The notes below the pieces were generated by a model. That model was not told the origin of the DNA. It did no database searches and saw nothing but the letters and a program-made list of their open reading frames with translations. DNA of 10,582 bases from CAYUYM01 sp964449305 (lineage in GTDB: Bacteria > Bacteroidota > Ignavibacteria > SZUA-365 > CAYQST01), in the NCBI GenBank assembly GCA_964449305.1, contig CAYUYM010000125.1, positions 1 through 10,582 on the forward strand, read 5' to 3'. The stretch's first letter is position 1; each line of letters begins with the position of its first letter. Position numbers and translations under genes: made by a program. Of this stretch, positions 1 through 6,416 are shown piece after piece.

Positions 1-1
1 C

Positions 2-1963
2 CTCGGGGATCTCGGTCGATATTGGCTTGCCTTCGATGCGCTGATGCGTCACTGTCTGGAGCTGGAGGAGCGGCATCCAGAGTTGCGCTCGCCCAACTCG
101 CCGACGCAGCGGCTCGGGGACACGGTGACGAAGGAATTCACGCAGGCCGCCCATCGCTCACCGATGCTGAGCCTGGCCAACACGTACTCGGCCGAGGAGT
201 TGCGGATCTTTCACCGCAGGGTGCTGGAGGGACTCGGTGTGGAAACCGTGCGCTACATGGCGGAGCTCAAGCTCGACGGCGTGGCGATCTCCCTTGTCTA
301 TGCCGACGGAGAGCTGGACCGGGCCGTGACGCGCGGGGACGGACAGCAGGGCGACGTGGTCACCGCCAATGTCCGCACCATCCGATCCATCCCGTTGCAG
401 ATCCCCGCCGCGCTGCATCCGCCGCGGGAGTTCGAGGTACGCGGGGAGATCTTCATGCCGCGCGGGGTGTTCGACGCGCTGAACCGCGAGCGCGAGCTGC
501 GCGGCGAGAAGCTGCTCGCCAACCCGCGCAACGCCGCTGCAGGCACGCTCAAGTTGCAGGACGCCTCCATCGTGGCATCGCGCAAACTGAGCGCGTTTCT
601 GTATCACTACGACGATGTGGAACGGCCACTCGCCCAATCGGAGGCGCTGGCGCGTCTCACGGACCTGGGGTTCCCGGTCAACCCGCACGGCACGCCCTGT
701 GCATCGCTGGACGACGTGGAGCGCTTCCTTGAACGCTGGGAGCGCGACCGCGACACGCTTCCCTATGACATTGACGGCGCCGTGGTGAAGGTGGACGATC
801 CGGCCCATCGCGAACGCCTCGGCACCATCGCAAGGAGCCCCCGCTGGGCCATCGCCTACAAATTCGCCGCTCGAAAGGCCTACACCCGCCTGCGAGGGAT
901 CACCTTCCAGGTGGGGCGCGTGGGAACCATCACCCCCGTGGCCGAACTGGATCCCGTGCCACTCGCTGGCTCGGTGATCAGCCGTGCAACGCTGCACAAC
1001 GAGGACTTTGTCCGCGCGATGGACATCCGCATCGGCGATGTGGTGATGATCGAGAAGGGTGGCGATGTGATCCCGAAGGTCAGCGGAGTGGACATCACCA
1101 GGCGACCTGCAGAAGCGGAACTCTTCGCCTTCGTCACCACCTGCCCGGCCTGTGGGTCGACTGTGGTGCGCCCGGAGGGCGAGGCCGCGTGGTTCTGCGA
1201 GAACCCCGTGTGCCCGGCTCAGGTGCGCGGCCGGATCGAACATTTCTGCTCGCGCGGGGCAATGGATGTGGATGGACTGGGCGAAGCCATCGTCGACGTC
1301 CTCTGCGACGCCGGGCTGCTTGCGACGTATCTCGACATCTACACGCTGCGCGACCATCGTGAGGCGCTCGTCGCGCTGGACCGCTTCGGAGAGCGGAAGG
1401 TGTCGAAGCTCCTCGAGGCGATTGAGGTGAGCAAGCAGCGGCCGCTGGAGCGCCTGCTCTTCGCCCTTGGCATCCACTTTGTGGGGGAGGGCGTGGCACG
1501 TCTGCTGGCCGGGGCCTTCGGCTCGCTCGACGCATTGGCTGCAGCCGGCGCAGACGATCTCCAGGCCGTGCCCGGCATCGGACCGCGCATTGCAGAATCA
1601 GTCCGCCGATTTTTCGATGACCCATTCGCCGTGGAGATCCGCCGCCGGCTGGCGGAGCATGGCGTTGTCACAACGCGCGGAGGCACCGCGGGCCGTCGCA
1701 CGGGCGGTGTGTTCGCCGGCAGGACGGTGGTGCTCACCGGCACGCTGGCCTCCCATTCCCGCGACGCGGCGGCAGCCATCATCCGGAGCCTCGGTGGCAC
1801 CGTCACCTCCTCGGTCTCGAAAAAGACCGGCATTGTCGTCGCGGGTGAGGCTGCGGGATCAAAGCTCGACAAGGCGCGCGAGCTGGGCATCACCGTACTC
1901 ACCGAGGCGGAGTTCCTCGCATCCATCGCATCCACACCACCATCAACGCAGGAAGAGTCATGA
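2..1963 (+). CDS. ligA: NAD+-dependent DNA ligase LigA, 5' end cut by the window
   Basis: Seals nicks in duplex DNA during replication and repair, using NAD+ to adenylate an active-site lysine. Numbered from the first visible Met (base 44), the adenylation motif KLDG has its lysine at residue 76. An OB-fold follows at about 285-365, with FQVGRVG at its start. Four zinc-finger cysteines sit at 367, 370, 385 and 390. The conserved stretch AMDVDGLG comes next, then helix-hairpin-helix repeats ending with GIGPRIAESV near 512, and a C-terminal BRCT domain from about 556 (VVLTGTL, VSKKT, AGSKLDKA). All domains downstream of the N-terminal Ia region are intact. Compared with the 671-residue E. coli enzyme, roughly 35-45 N-terminal residues are missing because the gene starts left of the window. 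The Met at 44 is internal, not the start: HPEL..PNSPTQR normally follows about 50 residues in. The first 35 bases fit the family poorly (see findings). The TGA stop overlaps the next ATG. Confidence 0.97.
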   Translation, partial: LGDLGRYWLAFDALMRHCLELEERHPELRSPNSPTQRLGDTVTKEFTQAAHRSPMLSLANTYSAEELRIFHRRVLEGLGVETVRYMAELKLDGVAISLVYADGELDRAVTRGDGQQGDVVTANVRTIRSIPLQIPAALHPPREFEVRGEIFMPRGVFDALNRERELRGEKLLANPRNAAAGTLKLQDASIVASRKLSAFLYHYDDVERPLAQSEALARLTDLGFPVNPHGTPCASLDDVERFLERWERDRDTLPYDIDGAVVKVDDPAHRERLGTIARSPRWAIAYKFAARKAYTRLRGITFQVGRVGTITPVAELDPVPLAGSVISRATLHNEDFVRAMDIRIGDVVMIEKGGDVIPKVSGVDITRRPAEAELFAFVTTCPACGSTVVRPEGEAAWFCENPVCPAQVRGRIEHFCSRGAMDVDGLGEAIVDVLCDAGLLATYLDIYTLRDHREALVALDRFGERKVSKLLEAIEVSKQRPLERLLFALGIHFVGEGVARLLAGAFGSLDALAAAGADDLQAVPGIGPRIAESVRRFFDDPFAVEIRRRLAEHGVVTTRGGTAGRRTGGVFAGRTVVLTGTLASHSRDAAAAIIRSLGGTVTSSVSKKTGIVVAGEAAGSKLDKARELGITVLTEAEFLASIASTPPSTQEES

Positions 1964-2301
1964 AATTCACCATCGATCATGAAAACGAACTGGCGGTGTT
2001 CCACCTCCATGAATCGCGGCTCGACTCGACGATCGCCCCCCAGATGAAGGCACAGCTGCTGGCCCTGTTCAAGACGGATGTGCAGGTGCTCATCCTCGAT
2101 TTCACGGAGGTGGTCTTCTGTGATTCCTCGGGCCTGAGCGCCATGCTCATGGCCGAGCGGCAGCTCCGCGAAATCGACGGGGGCGTGATCGTGGTGGATC
2201 CGAACGGCAGAATCCGCACACTGCTCCAGATCGCCAACCTTGAGGGCATCATCCCGGCCTTCTCCACGATCGACGAGGCACGCCGGGCCATCGAAGACTA
2301 G
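1960..2301 (+). CDS. STAS-domain protein, anti-sigma-factor antagonist type
   Basis: A 113-residue protein that is a single STAS domain, the SpoIIAA/RsbV fold. Such proteins bind an anti-sigma factor or similar kinase, and a phosphorylated serine switches the interaction off. The diagnostic segment is ILDFTEVVFCDSSGLSAML; by analogy with SpoIIAA the serine after the aspartate (Asp55-Ser56) is the phosphorylation site. Next come a VVVDPNGRIRTLLQIANL stretch and a helix near FSTIDEARRAI, as usual for the family. The length is normal and there is no membrane segment, so it is cytosolic. The start ATG overlaps the ligA stop as ATGA and has an AGGAAG Shine-Dalgarno at 1950-1955. No RsbW-like kinase, PP2C phosphatase or sigma factor is in the window, so its partner is unknown. 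Family assignment is firm; a role in sigma control rather than another partner-switching pathway is inferred. Confidence 0.9.
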   Translation: MKFTIDHENELAVFHLHESRLDSTIAPQMKAQLLALFKTDVQVLILDFTEVVFCDSSGLSAMLMAERQLREIDGGVIVVDPNGRIRTLLQIANLEGIIPAFSTIDEARRAIED

Positions 2302-2307
2302 CCGGCC

Positions 2308-3801
2308 ATGACCTTCACCGCACTCGATGCCGTCATCATCGTCGGCTACCTTGTCGGCATCGCCGTCTTCGGCATCGTGACGGGGGGCCGGCAGCAGTCG
2401 GCGCGGGATTATTTTGTCAGCGAGCGTTCGGTGCCGTGGTGGGCGGCCTGCTTCGCCATCGTGGCAACCGAGACCTCGGCCCTCACCTTCCTCTCGATCC
2501 CCGGCATCGCCTACACCACGAACCTCAACTTCCTCCAGCTCTCCTTCGGCTACCTCCTGGGCCGCATCATCATCGCACGCTGGTTCCTTCCATCGTATTT
2601 CGACGGTGAGCTTTCCACGGCCTACGCCTTTCTCGAGCGGCGCTTCGGCGTGCCGCTGCGTCGGACGGCGAGCGTCGTGTTCATGGGGACACGGACCTTT
2701 GCCGACGGGGTGCGGCTCTACACCACCGCGATCCCGCTGACCATCCTGCTCCAGGGCACGCCCATGCTCGCGGGCTTCGACGCGCAGACCTTCTCCATCA
2801 TCGCCATCGTCCTGCTGTCCATTCTCACGCTGGTGTACGTCCTCATCGGCGGTGTACGCGCGGTGATCTGGACGGATGTGATCCAGCTCTTCATCTACGT
2901 TGCCGGGGCGGTGATCGCGATCGTCATCCTCCTCGGGCTCATCCCGTTGAACCTGGGCGACATCCTCGCACAGGCGGGTGGTGCCGGAAAGCTGTCCGTG
3001 TTCGCCACGGGTTTCGAGGACGGCTGGTGGGGCGTGGTCACGCGGCCCTACACGCTGATCGGAAGCGTGGTGGGCGGCATGTTCCTCTCCATGGCCTCAC
3101 ATGGCACCGATCACCTCATCGTGCAGCGCCTCATGGCAACGAACCACCTGGCCAGGGCGCGGAAGGCGCTGGTGTGGAGCGGGGTCATCGTCATCGTGCA
3201 GTTCCTGCTCTTCCTGTTCGTGGGCACGCTGCTGTGGGAGTACCACCAGGGCGCGGCGATCTCCTCCAACGAGGTGTTCTCCCGCTTCATCATCGAGCAC
3301 ATCCCCACGGGGCTGTGCGGCTTCATCATCGCCGGAATCATGGCGGCGGCGATGTCCACACTCTCCGGGTCCATCTCCTCGCTCTCAGCCAGCACGCTCA
3401 TGGACATCGTCGTCCCGATGTCGCGGCGGACGTGGGACGAGGCGACGCAGCTGCGCTGGTCCCGGCTCATCGCCCTTGGTTGGACGCTGGTGCTGATGCT
3501 GGTGGCCACGCTGTTCATCAACACGCCGAAGACGGTGGTCGAGCTCGCGTTGAGCATCGCGAGCTACACCTACGGTGGACTGCTGGGTGTGTTCCTGCTC
3601 GGCTTCTTCACACAACGCGTCTCCATGGCGGCGGCCATCACCGGCTTTGCCGCAGGCATCGCCGCGATGTCGCTCATCATCGCCTTCACCCCCCTGTCCT
3701 GGACCTGGTACACGATGGCCGGATCACTCATCTGCATCGTTGTGGCCGGTGTTGTCCACGTCATATCATCCCATCGCGGAGGAGTGCATGCAGTTCATTG
3801 A
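2308..3801 (+). CDS. Sodium:solute symporter family protein (SSS/SLC5), first of a pair
   Basis: A 497-residue inner-membrane protein with about 13 hydrophobic segments, the usual SSS topology (LeuT-like core); it should use the sodium gradient to import a solute. Visible family marks are DYFVSERSVPWWAACFAIVATETSA in the first two helices, the loop motif GTDHLIVQRLMA at about residues 270-282, and the serine-rich helix AAAMSTLSGSISSLSAS at about 345-362, where SSS proteins carry sodium-site hydroxyl residues. The N-terminus (TALDAVIIVGYLVGIAVFG) is a typical first helix, which supports the ATG at 2308, 6 nt after the STAS stop; no clear Shine-Dalgarno is present. It most resembles the NIS-like bacterial branch, but substrate (sugar, anion, amino acid or vitamin) cannot be read from sequence. 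Its last 14 nt overlap the next symporter in a different frame. Confidence 0.9.
   Translation: MTFTALDAVIIVGYLVGIAVFGIVTGGRQQSARDYFVSERSVPWWAACFAIVATETSALTFLSIPGIAYTTNLNFLQLSFGYLLGRIIIARWFLPSYFDGELSTAYAFLERRFGVPLRRTASVVFMGTRTFADGVRLYTTAIPLTILLQGTPMLAGFDAQTFSIIAIVLLSILTLVYVLIGGVRAVIWTDVIQLFIYVAGAVIAIVILLGLIPLNLGDILAQAGGAGKLSVFATGFEDGWWGVVTRPYTLIGSVVGGMFLSMASHGTDHLIVQRLMATNHLARARKALVWSGVIVIVQFLLFLFVGTLLWEYHQGAAISSNEVFSRFIIEHIPTGLCGFIIAGIMAAAMSTLSGSISSLSASTLMDIVVPMSRRTWDEATQLRWSRLIALGWTLVLMLVATLFINTPKTVVELALSIASYTYGGLLGVFLLGFFTQRVSMAAAITGFAAGIAAMSLIIAFTPLSWTWYTMAGSLICIVVAGVVHVISSHRGGVHAVH
3778..3784 (+). promoter_or_regulatory. Strong Shine-Dalgarno for the second symporter
   Basis: GGAGGAG lies 3 nt before the ATG at 3788; the GGAGG core has a 5-nt spacer. 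It sits inside the 3' end of the first symporter and decides the start of the second. The open frame continues upstream to 3575, but those 71 codons read as Ser/Pro/Arg-rich shadow of the first symporter, whereas MQFIDWLIMALYFVV from 3788 is a normal first helix. Confidence 0.8.
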
Positions 3802-5557
3802 CTGGTTGATCATGGCCCTCTATTTCGTGGTGAGCTTTGCCATCGGCGTGTACTACATGAAGCGGGCATCGCGATCCACGTCGGACTTCTTCCTGAGCGG
3901 ACGGAATCTGCCCTGGTGGCTGGCGGGGTTGTCGATGGTGGCGACCACGTTTTCGGCGGACACCCCACTGGCGGTGACCGAGCTTGTGGCCACGAAGGGC
4001 ATCGCGGGCAACTGGCTGTGGTGGAACATGCTGATCGGCGGAATGCTCACGGTGTTCTTCTTTGCACGCTACTGGCGGCGGGCGGAGATCATGACCGACC
4101 TTGAGCTGATCGAGATCCGCTATTCCGGAACGCCCGCCCGCTTCCTGCGGGGCTTCCGCTCCATCTATCTCGGGCTGTTCATGAACGTGATCATCATGGG
4201 CTGGGTGAATCTGGCCATGGCCTCGGTCCTTGAGGGGATGTTCGGTTTGTCGAGCGGGCAGGTGCTGCTGTATGTGAGTGTGGCCATGGTGGTCACTGCG
4301 GTCTACTCCTCGATGAGCGGATTGTGGGGGGTGGTTGTGACGGACGCCTTCCAGTTCGTCATCGCGATGATCGGCTGCATCGTGCTTGCAGTGATCGTGG
4401 TGAACACACCGCAGGTGGGCGGCCTGGATGGGCTCATTGCGAAGCTCCCTGCGGGATCGCTGGAGTTCCTGCCGAAGATCGGCAGCGCAACCGATGGGGC
4501 AACCGGCATCCTGGCACTCTCGGCTGGTGCGTTCTTCGCCTACATCGGTGTGCAGTGGTGGGCCTCGTGGTACCCGGGCTCGGAGCCGGGCGGTGGTGGC
4601 TACATTGCGCAGCGGATGATGTCCACGAAGAACGAGCGGCATTCGGTGTTCTCCGTGCTCTTCTTCCAGGTGGCACACTACACGCTCCGCCCCTGGCCAT
4701 GGATCCTGGTCGGCCTCGCCTCCGTGGTGCTCTACCCCACCCTGGTGGACAGAAAGCTCGGCTATGTGCTGGCGATGAACGACTTTCTCCCGACGGGTTT
4801 GAAGGGACTGCTTGTCGCGGCATTTTTTGCCGCCTACATGTCCACCATCGCCACACATCTGAACTGGGGCACCTCCTACCTCGTGAACGACCTCTGGCGG
4901 AAGTTCATCCAGCCCGGGGCCGATGAAAAGCGCCTCGTGCGCGTGTCGCGCCTGATGACGCTCGCGTTGATGGTGTGCTCCATCATTGTCACCCAGTTCA
5001 TGACATCGATCTCGGGCGCGTGGCAGTTCATCATCGAATGTGGTGCAGGACTCGGCCTGGTGCTGATACTCCGCTGGTACTGGTGGCGGGTGAACGCCTG
5101 GAGCGAGATCACCGCCACGGTGGCCCCCATCATCGCCTACAGCGCGCTTCTGCTCTACAACGCCGGCCTGCCAGCGGAGCAGCACATCCTCTTCCCCGAT
5201 TCACTCTTCATCATCGTCGGGTTCACAACCGTGTCGTGGGTCCTGGTCACGTTTCTCACCCCACCCACGCAGCGCGAGGTGCTGGTGGCCTTCTACCGGC
5301 GCATCCGCCCGGGAGGATCGCTGTGGAAACCCGTGGCCGCGATGGCGCCGGACGTGGAGCCCGACCGCGGCTTCGCCCGACAGTTCGCGGGCTGGGTGCT
5401 GGGCATCTGCTTCGTGTACTCCTTCCTCTTCGGGCTTGGTTCCTTGTTTTTCGGGACGGGAACGGCCATATTGCTGTGGATGTCAGCAGCAACAGTATCG
5501 GCACTTCTGCTTCTTGTGCTACTCCGAACCACCAAAGGTCTGAGGATCGTTGAATAG
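3788..5557 (+). CDS. Sodium:solute symporter family protein, long form, second of a pair
   Basis: A 589-residue polytopic membrane protein of the SSS family, longer than the first symporter because of extra hydrophobic helices near the C-terminus (for example about residues 535-585). It belongs to a distinct branch. The N-terminal part has the conserved DFFLSGRNLPWWLAGLSMVATTFSADTPL (about residues 36-64). A tryptophan-rich loop, WWASWYPGSEPGGGGYIAQRM, lies near 257-277, and AAYMSTIATHLNWGTSYLVNDLW at about 348-370 replaces the serine-rich sodium-site helix of its neighbour. The start at 3788 rests on a strong GGAGGAG and overlaps the previous gene by 14 nt, so the two are probably translated as a unit. 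The proteins are too divergent to be a recent duplication; they may carry different solutes. Substrate unknown. Its stop lies inside the first codons of the HAD gene. Confidence 0.9.
   Translation: MQFIDWLIMALYFVVSFAIGVYYMKRASRSTSDFFLSGRNLPWWLAGLSMVATTFSADTPLAVTELVATKGIAGNWLWWNMLIGGMLTVFFFARYWRRAEIMTDLELIEIRYSGTPARFLRGFRSIYLGLFMNVIIMGWVNLAMASVLEGMFGLSSGQVLLYVSVAMVVTAVYSSMSGLWGVVVTDAFQFVIAMIGCIVLAVIVVNTPQVGGLDGLIAKLPAGSLEFLPKIGSATDGATGILALSAGAFFAYIGVQWWASWYPGSEPGGGGYIAQRMMSTKNERHSVFSVLFFQVAHYTLRPWPWILVGLASVVLYPTLVDRKLGYVLAMNDFLPTGLKGLLVAAFFAAYMSTIATHLNWGTSYLVNDLWRKFIQPGADEKRLVRVSRLMTLALMVCSIIVTQFMTSISGAWQFIIECGAGLGLVLILRWYWWRVNAWSEITATVAPIIAYSALLLYNAGLPAEQHILFPDSLFIIVGFTTVSWVLVTFLTPPTQREVLVAFYRRIRPGGSLWKPVAAMAPDVEPDRGFARQFAGWVLGICFVYSFLFGLGSLFFGTGTAILLWMSAATVSALLLLVLLRTTKGLRIVE
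5542..5545 (+). promoter_or_regulatory. Shine-Dalgarno supporting a TTG start
   Basis: GAGG in the context tctGAGGatcgTTG lies 4 nt before the TTG at 5550. It supports TTG as the HAD-hydrolase start, because no ATG, GTG or other TTG occurs in frame between 5550 and the first catalytic motif at about 5619. Confidence 0.55.
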
Positions 5558-6416
5558 ACTCCTACGCAAATTCTTCCTCCGTTCTTCCACACTCCGAAAA
5601 ATCCGGCTTGTCGCCTCTGATCTCGACGGCACGCTTCTGATGGACAACGACAGCATCTCCCCGATCACGCTGGACGTGATCCGGCGCGCGCAGGAGGCGG
5701 GCATCGACTTGCTGCTCATCTCCGGTCGATCCGACGGGTTCGTACGGTCCTTTGCCCGCATGATCGGCTCCTCGATGCCGGTGATCTCGCTCAATGGGGC
5801 GCTCGTGAAGAACGCGGCGGGCACGGTGATGGATGCGGCGAGGATGAAGCCTGGGACAGCGCGGTCCATCATGGAATGTGCCGAGAAATTCCCGGACGCC
5901 CGCGTGGCCGTGTTCACTCCCGACGGCATTTTCACGGAGTCCGCGCGCATGATGCTGCCGCGCTACCTCATCGCCCACCCGGACGAACACCACCGCGTGA
6001 CCACCGTGATGGAACACATTGACGAGGTGGTGCTCTTCGTGTTCACCGGTTCCTACAGCTCCCTTCAGGGCATCTCGCTTGCCGCGATGAACTCCTTCCG
6101 CGGGCTGCTCGATCGGAGCCTGTATCAAAGCCGTTCGGGGCGGGAACATTACTACCTCGAGATCCGGCTCGCAGGAATCAGCAAGGGGCTGGCCCTGCGC
6201 AACGCCACCCAATCGCTCGGCATCTCACGGAATGAGACGGCAGCAATCGGTGACTATTCGAACGACGTGGAGATGCTGCGTTTTGCCGGAGTGTCGGCGG
6301 CGATGCGAAACGGATCGGATGATGTCAAACGCATTGCGGATTTCATTACCTTGAAGACGAACAACGACAACGGAGTGGCGGAATTCCTCGAGTACATCCT
6401 CCGTTCACGAAAATGA
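5550..6416 (+). CDS. Cof-type HAD-superfamily phosphohydrolase
   Basis: A 288-residue cytosolic phosphatase of the HAD superfamily, Cof/IIB type, which hydrolyses small phosphorylated metabolites such as sugar phosphates or flavin mononucleotide through an aspartyl-phosphate intermediate. Motif I is SDLDGTLL with nucleophile Asp24 and acid/base Asp26. Motif II is LLLISGRS (Ser58), motif III is GISKGLAL (Lys212), and motif IV is IGDYSNDVEML (Asp235, Asn238, Asp239). The GDxxND form and the large segment between motifs II and III point to a C2 cap. The start is TTG at 5550, overlapping the symporter stop by 8 nt; no alternative start is in frame. This leaves a basic leader of about 20 residues (MNRLLRKFFLRSSTLRK) before motif I, longer than the 5-10 residues usual in Cof proteins. 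The true substrate cannot be deduced. The TGA stop overlaps the next ATG as ATGA. Confidence 0.88.
   Translation: MNRLLRKFFLRSSTLRKIRLVASDLDGTLLMDNDSISPITLDVIRRAQEAGIDLLLISGRSDGFVRSFARMIGSSMPVISLNGALVKNAAGTVMDAARMKPGTARSIMECAEKFPDARVAVFTPDGIFTESARMMLPRYLIAHPDEHHRVTTVMEHIDEVVLFVFTGSYSSLQGISLAAMNSFRGLLDRSLYQSRSGREHYYLEIRLAGISKGLALRNATQSLGISRNETAAIGDYSNDVEMLRFAGVSAAMRNGSDDVKRIADFITLKTNNDNGVAEFLEYILRSRK

Noticed and set aside
158..1477. Long open frame on the minus strand (439 codons) across ligA
   Set aside because: It lies wholly opposite an unmistakable LigA frame. It is rich in His, Arg, Val and Asp without domain motifs, the usual shadow in GC-rich DNA.
3575..3787. N-terminal extension of the second symporter from an upstream ATG
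   Set aside because: The 71 extra residues are Ser/Pro/Arg-rich and come from out-of-frame reading of the first symporter. The ATG at 3788 has a strong Shine-Dalgarno and a proper first helix.
3761..5185. Long open frame on the minus strand (474 codons) across the second symporter
   Set aside because: It is a His/Arg/Glu-rich shadow of hydrophobic codons on the + strand, with no recognisable fold. The + frame has clear SSS motifs.
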